DNA from: NORP23 sp050302475
Lineage (GTDB): Bacteria > Pseudomonadota > Alphaproteobacteria > Rhodobacterales > Rhodobacteraceae
NCBI GenBank assembly: GCA_050302475.1
Contig: JBNLBF010000008.1
Location: 62,001 to 126,000 of the forward strand
DNA: 64,000 nucleotides
Direction: 5' to 3'
This document shows positions 17,245 through 26,655 of this stretch, piece after piece. The notes under the pieces were generated by a model. That model saw nothing but the letters and a program-made list of their open reading frames with translations, made no database searches and was not told the origin of the DNA. Position 1 is the first letter of the stretch, and each line of letters starts with the position of its first letter. The translations under genes were made by a program, and so were the position numbers.

Positions 17245-17595
17245 CTACCAGACCTCGGCCAGCGCGTTTTCGAGGATTTCTGCACCACCATTGCGGTCCG
17301 TGATCACAAGATCGAACCGCATGTCGGTATCGAGCGGGCGTTCCGTTTCCGCCAGATATTGCTCTGCCATCCGGAACAGCCGTTGTTGCTGCGCAGCACT
17401 GACCGCGCCCGCAGCATCGTCAAGCGATTTGCGCGCTTTCACTTCGACAAATACCAGCACACCAGCCAGTTCAACGATTAGATCAATCTCGCCACCCCGC
17501 TTTCGCCAACGGCGTTCCAAGACTTTGCCCTGCTGTGCCTCATATAGCCGCGCGGCGATGTCTTCGGCGGCGAGGCCGTTTTGATAGTTGCTCAT
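17245..17595 (-). CDS. yraN: YraN/UPF0102 endonuclease-like protein
   Basis: A 116-residue restriction-endonuclease-fold protein. The GGEIDLIVELAGVLVFVEVKAR segment contains the D-(E)VK nuclease motif. Its ATG overlaps the rsmI stop, so the two are coupled. The yraN–rsmI–lpoA association is also found in Enterobacteria. The role is uncertain; a Holliday junction or repair function has been suggested. Confidence 0.9.
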   Translation of the reverse strand: MSNYQNGLAAEDIAARLYEAQQGKVLERRWRKRGGEIDLIVELAGVLVFVEVKARKSLDDAAGAVSAAQQQRLFRMAEQYLAETERPLDTDMRFDLVITDRNGGAEILENALAEVW

Positions 17596-18443
17596 TTCCC
17601 CGCCAACTCCAGCGCACGGGCATAGACCTGCTTGCGCTTCAGTCCCAGTTGCTGGGACACAAAGGCAGCCGCGTCTTTGACCGACATTTCCGCCAGCGCA
17701 GCCTGCAATGCCGTATCGAGGTCGGCTTCATCCGGGGCTTCATCACCTGGCGGGCCAACGACAATGACAATCTCGCCCTTGGGGGCTTGGGGGTAAGCGT
17801 CAGCGAGTGCCGTCAATGTCCCGCGCTTTACCTCCTCGAATTTCTTGGTCAGCTCCCGGCAGACCGCCGCCGGACGGTCACCAAGAACCTCGGCCATCAG
17901 CGCTAGCGTATCGGACAAGCGGCGCGGGCTTTCATAAAAGACCAGCGTTGCGTCAATCCCCGACAGCCCTTCGACAAATGTTCGCCTTGCCTGTGCCTTC
18001 ACCGGCAGGAATCCGGCAAACATGAACCGGTCCGTCGGCAACCCAGCCACCGCCAGCGCCGCCAGCAATGCGGAGGCCCCGGGAGCGGATGTGACAGGCA
18101 ATTCGTCAGCAATCATTGCCGCCGCCAGCTTGTAGCCAGGATCAGCAATCAGTGGTGTTCCAGCGTCTGACATATAGGCCACCGATTTCCCCCCTTTCAC
18201 CGCGCGGACCAGACGGGTCCGTTCGGCTTCTGAGGAGTGATCGTGATAGGCAAGAAACGGCCTGCCATTCAGCTTTACCCCGTGAATATCCAGCAATTTG
18301 CGGGAATTTCGCGTGTCCTCCGCCGCCAACACATCGGCACGAGATAATATATCTAGTGCGCGCAACGTAATATCTGCTGCGGTTCCGATGGGCGTGGACA
18401 CAAGATATAGTCCTGCGGCAAGCTGTGATGCCGTTTCGGTCAC
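17592..18443 (-). CDS. rsmI: 16S rRNA (cytidine1402-2'-O)-methyltransferase RsmI
   Basis: Uses S-adenosylmethionine to methylate C1402 in the ribosomal decoding centre. The 283-residue tetrapyrrole-methylase fold has LYLVSTPIGTAADITLRAL near the N-terminus, EDTRNSRKLLDIHG and YMSDAGTPLIADPG as SAM-binding loops. The GTG start at 18443 follows GGGAGGT. It is divergent from the lpoA-like lipoprotein gene. Confidence 0.95.
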   Translation of the reverse strand: MTETASQLAAGLYLVSTPIGTAADITLRALDILSRADVLAAEDTRNSRKLLDIHGVKLNGRPFLAYHDHSSEAERTRLVRAVKGGKSVAYMSDAGTPLIADPGYKLAAAMIADELPVTSAPGASALLAALAVAGLPTDRFMFAGFLPVKAQARRTFVEGLSGIDATLVFYESPRRLSDTLALMAEVLGDRPAAVCRELTKKFEEVKRGTLTALADAYPQAPKGEIVIVVGPPGDEAPDEADLDTALQAALAEMSVKDAAAFVSQQLGLKRKQVYARALELAGK

Positions 18444-18548
18444 GCGTGACCTCCCGTTTCCAAAAGCTATCGTTTACTTGGACGGGCCAAATCCGTAATC
18501 TGCCCGCAACGCGACTCTACTGATACATATCTGATATTGCGAGGAAAT

Positions 18549-19733
18549 ATGTTCAAACCTTTAACCGCAATTCTGCGCCCGGCCCGCGCTTTCCTGCTGG
18601 GCCTGATGGCGCTGACGCTGGCGGCCTGTGACGGGATGCCGGTTGGCCCCGGTCCGGCCGTTGACCCTAATGAGCCCGTGATCGTTGCGCTGATGGTTCC
18701 GCGCGGATCAGGTGAGGCCTCAAACGATAATCTGGCCAACGCCCTGGTGAATGCCGCCCGCATGGCGAGCGCTGACATTGGCGGCGCAGATATTGATCTT
18801 CGGATTTATAATACCGCGGCTGATGCGGCGACCGCCTCGGCCGAAGCCACGCGTGCGATCACCGAAGGGGCGCAGATCATTCTTGGTCCGCTCTATTCCA
18901 GCGTTACACCGTCGGTGGCAGCGGTTGCAGCACAAAACAATATCAAGGTTATCAGCTTTTCGAACAATTCGGACATTGCCGGTGGGAACACCTTTATCAT
19001 CGGAACAACTTTCGAAGATGTTGCCGCCCGATTGATGGGCTGGTCCGTCAATCAGGGTAAAGTGAATGTTGGCGTTATCTATCAGGACGGGGTTGAAGGG
19101 ACCTCCGCTCTGGAAGCCGCGCAAGCGGCAGCGCGTGCGACGGGCGCAAACCTGTCGACGACCTCGTCTTATCCGCTGAACATGCAGGGCTTGAGTGAAT
19201 CCGCCCCGACGATCGCCGCCAATATGAAGGCAGCCGGTGTTCAATCGATCCTGTTCACCGATACCCCGACGCGGGGATTGCCCTTCATTATGGCCGCGCT
19301 TGGCAGCGATGGTGTGACCCGCGATAACACGCAGTTCATGGGTCTGACGCGCTGGGATGCCTCGCCGGAACTGTTACAGCAACCCTCGGCGCAAGGGGCG
19401 GTCTTCGCTGTGCCTGATCCGGGTCTGACCGCACAGTTCAATGGTCGCTACACAGCACAGTTCGGGGCGGAGCCACATAACCTTGCCCCGCTTGCCTACG
19501 ACGCTGTGGCAGCAGTTGGCGCACTGGTCAAATCCGCGCGGCTCGAAGGTGCGACGGATCCGTTCTCCGTGGATCGCATAACCAATCCGGCAGGGTTTGT
19601 TGGCGTGGGCGGGATCTTCCGCTTTACCAGCGCCGGGCTGAACCAGCGTGGCCTAGCCGTGTTGGAGGTTGTCGATGGTAGTGCAATTGTCGTAGAAGCG
19701 GCCCCACGTAACTTTGGTGGTGTCGGGTTCTGA
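18549..19733 (+). CDS. Penicillin-binding protein activator LpoA-like lipoprotein
   Basis: A 394-residue outer-membrane lipoprotein. The ATG at 18549 follows GCGAGGAAAT; a TTG 12 bases earlier is less likely. The signal peptide ends in a lipobox LTLAAC. The mature part is a periplasmic-binding-protein type I fold (VALMVPRGSGEASNDNLANA, ILGPLYSSVTPSVAAVAAQ), matching the LpoA C-terminal domain without the N-terminal TPR domain. In E. coli LpoA activates PBP1A; here the same role is inferred from the fold and rsmI adjacency. Confidence 0.85.
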   Translation: MFKPLTAILRPARAFLLGLMALTLAACDGMPVGPGPAVDPNEPVIVALMVPRGSGEASNDNLANALVNAARMASADIGGADIDLRIYNTAADAATASAEATRAITEGAQIILGPLYSSVTPSVAAVAAQNNIKVISFSNNSDIAGGNTFIIGTTFEDVAARLMGWSVNQGKVNVGVIYQDGVEGTSALEAAQAAARATGANLSTTSSYPLNMQGLSESAPTIAANMKAAGVQSILFTDTPTRGLPFIMAALGSDGVTRDNTQFMGLTRWDASPELLQQPSAQGAVFAVPDPGLTAQFNGRYTAQFGAEPHNLAPLAYDAVAAVGALVKSARLEGATDPFSVDRITNPAGFVGVGGIFRFTSAGLNQRGLAVLEVVDGSAIVVEAAPRNFGGVGF

Positions 19734-19736
19734 TAG

Positions 19737-22517
19737 ATGAATGCTGAAATGGCGATTGTGAAAGTGGGGGAGTCGTTGGGCTCCCCCGCTGAGATTCTGG
19801 ATATTGCGTCATTACGCAAATCCTTGCGCGCGGCGCTGAAAGACGTCAAAGGCGAACAGGATATGCGTGCCGCTGCCGTTCCGGTATTGCGCGATGCCTA
19901 TGCTGAAAGTCGCAATCGTATCGCCACCGCCCTTAAGGACAATCCTTATGCCGCGCCGGACGCCATTCGGGCTTATACCTTTGTCACCGACGAAATTGTC
20001 AAACTGGCGTTCGAGGTTGCCCGCATCTGGATGCATCCGCGCGCGAAATCTTTGGATCAGATCAGTATTCTTGCGGTGGGCGGCTATGGCCGTGCCGAGA
20101 TGGCCCCGTTTTCCGACGTTGACTTGCTGTTCCTGACCCCGAAACGCGCCAACAAGACCGTCGATACCTTTATTGAGAGTGCGCTCTACATCCTTTGGGA
20201 TCTGCGCCTGAAAGTCGGCCACGCCGTGCGCACGGTGGAGGATTGCCTGACGCTTGGGCGCGACGATATCACCATCCGCACCGCGCTGCTTGAGCACCGT
20301 TTTCTTTACGGGGATCAGAAACTGGCGGAGACGCTCGATACGCAACTCTGGTCGAAACTGTTCGCCAATACCGGCCCGGAATTTGTCGAAGCCAAGCTGG
20401 ACGAACGCGACGAACGCCATAAGAAAAACGGTGGCGCACGTTACGTTGTGGAACCGAACGTTAAAGAGGGCAAAGGCGGGTTGCGTGACCTTCAGACCCT
20501 GTTCTGGATTGCCAAATACCTCTACCATGTTGACAGCCCCGAAGCCCTGATCGAGCGCGGAGTCTACACTGCCGAAGAATACCAGGTTTTCGCGGATGCC
20601 GAGGCGTTTCTGTGGACCACCAGATGCCATCTTCATCTTTGCGCCGGGCGCGCGACTGAACTCCTGACCTTTGACATGCAGGTCGAAGTTGCCCGCGCAC
20701 TGGGATTCAAAGATGGGGGAGGGCGGCGCGCGGTCGAGCATTTCATGCAGGAATATTTCCGCCACGCGACCCATGTGGGTGAACTGACACGGATATTCCT
20801 GGCGGTGCTGGAATCCGAACATGTGAAAAACCGCCCAAGCTTCGGGCGGTCGATTCTGAACGCCATCACCTTTAGCCGTGATCCGACGGCGGAAGCCTAT
20901 TTGCTGGACAATGGACGCCTGAATATCAAGGAACCGAAGGCATTTCTGAAGGACCCGCTCAATATCCTGCGCGTCTTTGACGAGGCGTTGAAATCCGACA
21001 TTCTGATCCATCCCGATGTGATGCGGCTGATTGCGCGGAACCTCGACCTGATCGACGACAAGATGCGCAAAGACGCCGAGGCGAACCGGATTTTCCTCGA
21101 TCTGCTGTTGAACCGGGGCAACCCGGAGCGAGCGTTGCGGCGCATGAACGAAATTGGTGTGCTTGGCGCTTTCATGCCCGAATTCGGGCGGATCGTGGCG
21201 ATGATGCAGTTCAACATGTATCACTCCTACACGGTGGATGAACATACGATCCAGTGCATCTCGACATTGGCGCAGATCGAACATGGCGAGCTGAAGGAAA
21301 GCCTGCCGGTGGCCTCTTCGATTCTGGAAAAAGGCGTGAACCGGAAAGTTCTTTATGTGGCGCTGCTGCTGCACGACATCGGCAAGGGCCTGCCGGAGGA
21401 TCATTCCGAAGCCGGCGCAAAGATTGCCGAGGAAGTTGCCCCGCGCCTTGGCCTTGACGAGGATGAAGTCGAGACCGTCGTCTGGCTGGTCCGTAACCAC
21501 CTGTTGATGTCGGATGTGGCGCAGAAACGCGACCTGTCCGACCCCCGTACCGTGCGCGATTTCGCCGAGGAAGTGCAGCGCCGCACGCGGCTGAAGCTTC
21601 TGACAGTGCTGACCGCGTGCGACATTCGTGGCGTCGGACCGGGGATCTGGAACAACTGGAAGGCGGTGCTGCTGCGCGACCTCTATTCCCAGACCCGGTT
21701 GCTCTTGCGTGACGGCGAGCAGGCTTTCGCCGGGCGCCACCGCGAGGAAACCGCGAAAGAGCACCTGTCCAAAGCGCTGAAAGACTGGAGCAATGCCGAC
21801 GTCCAACGCGAGTTGGAGCGTCATTATGAACCCTATTGGCTGGGACTGGACACCGAAACGCAAGTGATCTTTGCCGAGCTGATCCGCGAGTCCAAACCCG
21901 ACGAGCCGGTTAGCAGGATCGAACCGGACAGCTACCGCGATGCGACCCGCGCCTGTTTTGTCATGCACGACCATCCCGGCGTGTTCGCCCGCCTGACGGG
22001 GGCGCTGGCGCTGGCGGGGGCGAACGTGGTGGATGCCCGTCTTTATACTTCGTCTGACGGGATCGCGACCGCTGTGTTCTGGATTCAGGACATCGAAGGC
22101 CACCCCTATGACGCCACCCGTCTGAAGCCGCTGCAAAGCATGGTCACGCGCATTCTGAAAGGCGAGGTCATCGCCCGCGACGCGCTGAAGACCAAAGATA
22201 AATACAAGAAGCGCGAGCGTGAATTTATCGTGCCCACGGCGATTACCTTCGACAATGAGGGCTCCGACATTTTCACCATTATCGAGGTCGACACCCGCGA
22301 CCGCCGCGGATTGCTGTTCGATCTGGCGCGGACGCTGACGGACTGCAATATCTCGGTCTCGTCGTCGATCATTGCGACATATGGGGAACAGGCGGTGGAT
22401 GCGTTTTATGTGAAAGACCTGTTCGGGCATAAAATTCATTCGAAATCCCGGCAGGAAAGCATCGAAAAACGTCTGCGCGAAGCGATCGACAAAGGGCAGG
22501 AGGTTGCCTCCGCATGA
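19737..22517 (+). CDS. glnD: Bifunctional PII uridylyltransferase/uridylyl-removing enzyme GlnD
   Basis: Nitrogen sensor that uridylylates and deuridylylates PII proteins in response to glutamine. The 926-residue protein shows the nucleotidyltransferase motif GGYGRAEMAPFSDVDLLF near residue 115, the HD motif LLLHDIGKGLPEDH near 542 and two C-terminal ACT domains (starting near 738 and 849) that bind glutamine. It starts four bases after the lipoprotein gene and overlaps murJ by ATGA. Confidence 0.97.
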   Translation: MNAEMAIVKVGESLGSPAEILDIASLRKSLRAALKDVKGEQDMRAAAVPVLRDAYAESRNRIATALKDNPYAAPDAIRAYTFVTDEIVKLAFEVARIWMHPRAKSLDQISILAVGGYGRAEMAPFSDVDLLFLTPKRANKTVDTFIESALYILWDLRLKVGHAVRTVEDCLTLGRDDITIRTALLEHRFLYGDQKLAETLDTQLWSKLFANTGPEFVEAKLDERDERHKKNGGARYVVEPNVKEGKGGLRDLQTLFWIAKYLYHVDSPEALIERGVYTAEEYQVFADAEAFLWTTRCHLHLCAGRATELLTFDMQVEVARALGFKDGGGRRAVEHFMQEYFRHATHVGELTRIFLAVLESEHVKNRPSFGRSILNAITFSRDPTAEAYLLDNGRLNIKEPKAFLKDPLNILRVFDEALKSDILIHPDVMRLIARNLDLIDDKMRKDAEANRIFLDLLLNRGNPERALRRMNEIGVLGAFMPEFGRIVAMMQFNMYHSYTVDEHTIQCISTLAQIEHGELKESLPVASSILEKGVNRKVLYVALLLHDIGKGLPEDHSEAGAKIAEEVAPRLGLDEDEVETVVWLVRNHLLMSDVAQKRDLSDPRTVRDFAEEVQRRTRLKLLTVLTACDIRGVGPGIWNNWKAVLLRDLYSQTRLLLRDGEQAFAGRHREETAKEHLSKALKDWSNADVQRELERHYEPYWLGLDTETQVIFAELIRESKPDEPVSRIEPDSYRDATRACFVMHDHPGVFARLTGALALAGANVVDARLYTSSDGIATAVFWIQDIEGHPYDATRLKPLQSMVTRILKGEVIARDALKTKDKYKKREREFIVPTAITFDNEGSDIFTIIEVDTRDRRGLLFDLARTLTDCNISVSSSIIATYGEQAVDAFYVKDLFGHKIHSKSRQESIEKRLREAIDKGQEVASA

Positions 22518-24061
22518 CCCGGCAAATCCGGCTGATATCGGGTTTCTTTACGGTCGGCATCTGGACGCTGGCCAGTCGGATTCTGGGTTTTGTCCGCGAC
22601 ATCATGATCGCTGCCTTTTTGGGTGCAGGTCCGGTGGCCGAGGCGTTCCTGATCGCTTTTGCCCTGCCCAACATGTTCCGCCGGTTTTTTGCCGAGGGGG
22701 CGTTTAACACCGCCTTCGTACCGATGTTTGCCAAACGGGTGGAGGACGGATCCGACGCGAAAGGCTTTGCCGAAGACGCGCTGTCCGGCCTTGCAGGTGT
22801 GCTGATCCTCTTCACGCTTATCGCGCAACTTTTCATGCCATGGTTGGTGCTGGCCATGGCGAGCGGCTATCTGGGTGATGCGCGCTTTGACATGGCGACC
22901 GACTTCGGGCGGGTTGCCTTTCCTTATATCCTGTTTATCTCGCTGGCCGCGTTGTTCAGCGGTGTGCTGAACTCCTTAGGCCGGTTTGCCGCCGCAGCGG
23001 CTGCGCCGGTGCTGCTGAATGTGATCCTGATCAGCGCGATGGTGCTGGCCGTTCAACTGGGGTGGGACATTGGTTGGGCGCTGTCATGGGCCGTCCCCGT
23101 TGCCGGTATCGCGCAGCTGGCGCTGGTCTGGTGGGCGGCGGCGCGGGCCGGAATGGCGCTGCGCCTCCGGGTGCCGCGCCTGACACCCGAACTGAAACGG
23201 TTGGCCATCATCGCCGCCCCGGCAGCACTGGCTGGCGGGGTTGTGCAGGTGAATCTGCTGATCGGGCGGCAGGTGGCCTCGCAATTCGAAGGGGCGGTGG
23301 CGTGGCTGAACTATGCGGACCGTCTGTATCAGTTGCCGCTGGGCGTTGTGGGCATCGCGATTGGTGTCGTGCTGCTGCCTGATCTGTCGCGTCGTCTGCG
23401 TGCGGGTGATGAGACAGGAGGGCGGCACTCCATCAACCGCGCCGCTGAATTCACGCTGCTATTGTCCCTGCCTGCCGCCGCTGCGTTGGTGGCGATTGCG
23501 CTGCCGCTGGTATCCGTCATGTTTGAACGAGGGGCGTTTGATCGTCAGGATGCCGAAGCAACCGCGCTGGCAGTGATGATTTATGGCGTTGGATTACCCA
23601 GTTTCGTTTTGGCAAAAGTGCTCTCGCCCGTTTTTTTCGCGCGGGAGAATACCAAAACGCCGTTCTATTTCGCGCTGGTGTCGATGGTGATCAACGCGGC
23701 TCTGGCGGTTGGGCTTATGCCGATGATCGGCTATGTCGCGGCGGCGATTGGAACAACTGTTGCCGGATGGGCGATGCTGGCAATGTTGTGGATCGGGGCG
23801 CGTCGCTATGGTGACGCGGCCGCGATGGATACACGGCTGAAACAGCGGTTGCCAAGGATTACGTTGGCAAGCCTTGTCATGGGTGTGGCCGTCTGGGGGG
23901 CGGCGCAGCTGATGGCGGCGGGACTCTTCAGCCCAACCGCCCGGTATCTGTGGTTGCTACTGCTGGTGACAGGCGGGATGGTGGTATATTGCGTTGCGGT
24001 GATCGGCTTGAAGGCAAGTTCGATCACTGATCTGAAATCCGCACTGCGCCGTCAGCGTTGA
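22514..24061 (+). CDS. murJ: Lipid II flippase MurJ
   Basis: Flips lipid II across the inner membrane for peptidoglycan synthesis. The 515-residue protein has about 14 transmembrane helices and the MurJ/MviN hallmarks SRILGFVRDIMIAAFLGAG, ANMFRR-type PNMFRRFFAEGAFNTAFVP and a charged central cavity. It is coupled to glnD by an ATGA overlap, as in many alphaproteobacteria. Its end overlaps the convergent rhomboid-like gene by ten bases. Confidence 0.97.
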   Translation: MTRQIRLISGFFTVGIWTLASRILGFVRDIMIAAFLGAGPVAEAFLIAFALPNMFRRFFAEGAFNTAFVPMFAKRVEDGSDAKGFAEDALSGLAGVLILFTLIAQLFMPWLVLAMASGYLGDARFDMATDFGRVAFPYILFISLAALFSGVLNSLGRFAAAAAAPVLLNVILISAMVLAVQLGWDIGWALSWAVPVAGIAQLALVWWAAARAGMALRLRVPRLTPELKRLAIIAAPAALAGGVVQVNLLIGRQVASQFEGAVAWLNYADRLYQLPLGVVGIAIGVVLLPDLSRRLRAGDETGGRHSINRAAEFTLLLSLPAAAALVAIALPLVSVMFERGAFDRQDAEATALAVMIYGVGLPSFVLAKVLSPVFFARENTKTPFYFALVSMVINAALAVGLMPMIGYVAAAIGTTVAGWAMLAMLWIGARRYGDAAAMDTRLKQRLPRITLASLVMGVAVWGAAQLMAAGLFSPTARYLWLLLLVTGGMVVYCVAVIGLKASSITDLKSALRRQR

Positions 24062-24750
24062 CGCATCTGATCGATAAATCCGCGCACGCGCTGTAACCCG
24101 TCAGGACCAAGAACATAGGATAGCAGAAAGCCGGTTCCCAACCCGGCGAACCGGTTTATCCATTCGTCATCCCCCCGGATGGCGAAGTGAAAAACAATCT
24201 GCATCACGACCAGAAACCCGACGAGTTGAAGCGCCGTTTTGCTCCCTCTTTTCAGCGTGCCCGGACGATAAATCATCATCCAGACCACGGCACCAAGGAA
24301 TCCGTAAACAGCTGTGAACAGCCCGACCAGATACTGGTTGTGGCTGCCCAGCAACCCGACAGCCAACGCGCCGACAAAATTGACGATTACAAAGAGCGCG
24401 ACAACCGAAAGCGGATGAAAATAATCCGCAACACCTTTTCCGATCGCCAGAAACATCAGGCCTGCCATTATGGCGTGTTGACCGGAGAAATGCATGAAAG
24501 GAAAGGTCACGAAGCGATGCAGCGTTTCCCAGTCATACACGTGATTGACCCGCATATATTCGAACAGCGTGTCAACGAAGCCGTATTTCTGGATAAGATC
24601 GACGCGTAATCCCAGAAGCTCGGGACGACCGATCATGTCGCGCTGGGTCAGCTGGAACAGAATTTCCAGACCGGTAACCAGCAGAAAGATAGCCAGAATA
24701 ACAGGCGGAATCCGATTGATCGGCGAGGCATTGGCATTGGGATCGAACAT
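24052..24750 (-). CDS. Rhomboid-like membrane protein without catalytic Ser/His
   Basis: A 232-residue protein with six transmembrane helices and rhomboid topology, including the FPFMHFSGQHAIMAGLMFLA helix that matches the FxHxxxxH..N helix of rhomboids. The start at 24750 follows AGGAG. Where active rhomboids have GxSGAxxG, this protein has GLFTAVYG, and the last-helix His (AHxGG) is replaced (INRFAGLG). It is therefore predicted to be a pseudoprotease, perhaps a substrate-binding or chaperone-type membrane protein. Divergent from trpS. Confidence 0.78.
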   Translation of the reverse strand: MFDPNANASPINRIPPVILAIFLLVTGLEILFQLTQRDMIGRPELLGLRVDLIQKYGFVDTLFEYMRVNHVYDWETLHRFVTFPFMHFSGQHAIMAGLMFLAIGKGVADYFHPLSVVALFVIVNFVGALAVGLLGSHNQYLVGLFTAVYGFLGAVVWMMIYRPGTLKRGSKTALQLVGFLVVMQIVFHFAIRGDDEWINRFAGLGTGFLLSYVLGPDGLQRVRGFIDQMRQR

Positions 24751-24827
24751 GCACACTCCTGTTGACGCTGGGCGCGGCTGGCGCGATAAGTCGCGCACAA
24801 TTGAAACCATGTAAAGGAAGAATTGCC

Positions 24828-25847
24828 ATGACGGAAGCGGTCCACACGCATCGCGTCTTTTCCGGCATCAAGCCATCAGGTGGCTTGCAGCTGGGAAATT
24901 ATCTGGGTGCCATCAAGCGCTTTGTTGATATGCAGGAGGAAGGTCTGGAGACCATCTATTGCGTTGTCGACATGCACGCGATCACCGTCTGGCAAGACCC
25001 TGAAGAGCTGCGCCATGCAACCCGCGAGCTGACGGCGGCCTATATCGCCAGCGGTATTGATCCGGATCAGTCGATCCTGTTCAACCAAAGCCAGGTCTCC
25101 GCCCATGCGGAACTCGGCTGGATTTTCAACTGTGTGGCGCGCGTCGGTTGGATGAATCGGATGACGCAGTTCAAGGATAAGGCCGGGAAGAACCGCGAGA
25201 ATGCCTCGCTGGGGCTTTATGCCTACCCATCCCTGATGGCAGCGGACATTCTGATCTATCACGCAACCCATGTGCCGGTGGGCGAGGATCAGAAGCAGCA
25301 TGTGGAACTGACGCGCGACATCGCGCAGAAGTTCAACAATGACTATGGCGTCGATTTCTTTCCGATCACCGAGCCGGTTATCGAAGGTCCGGCCATGCGG
25401 GTGATGAACCTGCGCGACGGAACCAAGAAGATGTCGAAATCCGGTCAGTCGGATATGGAACGGATCAATATGACCGACGACGCCGACACGATTGCGAAGA
25501 AGTTCCGGAAGGCCAAGACCGATCCTGAACCGCTGCCGGAATCGCTGGAGGGTCTGAAAGACCGCCCCGAAGCCCGTAATCTGGTGGAGATTTACGCGGC
25601 GCTGTCGGACGTAACCCCCGAGGCCGTGATCGGTGAATATGCCGGGGCGCAATGGGGGCAGTTCAAGCCGGCGCTGGCGGATCTGGCGGTGGCGAAACTG
25701 TCACCGATTTCGACGCGGATGGCGGAACTGATGGACGACCCGGCAGAGATTGACCGGCTGCTGGTCAAAGGCTCTGACAAGGCCCGCGCGATTGCGGAGC
25801 CGATCCTGCAGAAGACCTACGATATCGTCGGGTTCGTTCGGGGGTAG
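24828..25847 (+). CDS. trpS: Tryptophanyl-tRNA synthetase
   Basis: Charges tRNA-Trp with tryptophan. The 339-residue class Ic enzyme shows the HIGH-type motif PSGGLQLGNYLGA and the KMSKS loop KKMSKSGQSD. The ATG at 24828 after AAAGGAAG is preferred over an upstream in-frame start at 24762, which would overlap the divergent gene. A repeat element begins directly after the stop. Confidence 0.97.
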   Translation: MTEAVHTHRVFSGIKPSGGLQLGNYLGAIKRFVDMQEEGLETIYCVVDMHAITVWQDPEELRHATRELTAAYIASGIDPDQSILFNQSQVSAHAELGWIFNCVARVGWMNRMTQFKDKAGKNRENASLGLYAYPSLMAADILIYHATHVPVGEDQKQHVELTRDIAQKFNNDYGVDFFPITEPVIEGPAMRVMNLRDGTKKMSKSGQSDMERINMTDDADTIAKKFRKAKTDPEPLPESLEGLKDRPEARNLVEIYAALSDVTPEAVIGEYAGAQWGQFKPALADLAVAKLSPISTRMAELMDDPAEIDRLLVKGSDKARAIAEPILQKTYDIVGFVRG

Positions 25848-25885
25848 TGCCTCCATTCAGTGCGGATGTTGTCGATATATCCTTG

Positions 25886-26045
25886 CCCGGAATCATGGTG
25901 TCAGCCGCCGGGCGAACGCCAGCCCGTCACGGCGGGCCGGCGCTTCTCCAGCGGAGTGCCACGCGCAGCAGGAAGAAGTGATAGTCGAGCACAAAGTGCC
26001 CTGAATGGAGGTTATAGCGCCACCCCACGGGCAGGCGCTCGCCCC
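25886..26045. repeat. Intergenic inverted-repeat element, copy A
   Basis: About 160 bp sharing blocks with 52693–52849: CCCGGAATCA at the left edge, CCGGGCGAxCGCCxGCCCGT, GGCGCTTCT, AAAGTGCCCT and the right arm ACGGGCAGGCGCTCGCCC. Left arm 25910–25927 and right arm 26027–26044 pair with two mismatches. A second perfect 11-bp inverted repeat, CCTCCATTCAG (25850–25860) with CTGAATGGAGG (26001–26011), interleaves with it, so the two folds compete or form a pseudoknot. It lies between convergent genes. Confidence 0.75.
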
Positions 26046-26075
26046 ATGTCATTCGATGGGTGGAAACCTCGAACC

Positions 26076-26564
26076 CTACAATTTTTTAAACATCACATAC
26101 GCATCCACGAACCCTTTCGCTGGATGCTGAAACGCGGCGGGCAGAGTGCCGACAATCTCAAATCCGAGTTTCTGCCACAGGCCAACCGCCCCGGTATTTG
26201 TGGAGGCAACGAAGTTGAACTGCATCGCTGTGAACCCCATTTGGCGCGCCTCGTTCTGCGAAAATGTGCACATCATCGATGCGATCCCGCGCCCCCGCGC
26301 CTGATCCGCAACCACGTAGCCGCAATTGCAGACATGCGCGCCCGGTCCTCCGTGATTGGGTTTGATGTAAAACGTTCCCAGAATCTCGTTCCGTGTCCCC
26401 AGCGCGACATAGGTGGCCTGCGGTGCCGTGATCCATAGCTGATGGGCATCCGCTTCGCTCAGGTCCGTGGGCAGGCCATACGTCTCACCCGCCCGAAAGA
26501 CAGGTTCCAGGATTCCCCAGACGCCGGGCCAGTAGCTTTCCTTGAAGGGCAGAACGCGAAACAT
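26076..26564 (-). CDS. GNAT-family N-acetyltransferase
   Basis: A 162-residue acetyltransferase. The acetyl-CoA-binding strand and loop are VVADQARGRGIASMMCTFS, and the final GNAT element is NTGAVGLWQKLGFEIVGTLP. The N-terminal part is long and may form the substrate pocket. Substrate unknown; related proteins include phosphinothricin-like acetyltransferases. Transcribed alone, converging on trpS. Confidence 0.85.
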   Translation of the reverse strand: MFRVLPFKESYWPGVWGILEPVFRAGETYGLPTDLSEADAHQLWITAPQATYVALGTRNEILGTFYIKPNHGGPGAHVCNCGYVVADQARGRGIASMMCTFSQNEARQMGFTAMQFNFVASTNTGAVGLWQKLGFEIVGTLPAAFQHPAKGFVDAYVMFKKL

Positions 26565-26655
26565 ATCTGAAAATTGGCTTCGGCGCCGTTCAAGGTCAAC
26601 AGACAGTTGCGTGAAGTTGCGAAACTGGCAATGATAGTGGCAGGGAGATCACGAC

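Noticed and set aside
19812..22439. 875-residue antisense ORF across glnD
   Set aside because: A mirror of the GlnD reading frame; no recognisable motif and covers essential domains of a certain gene.
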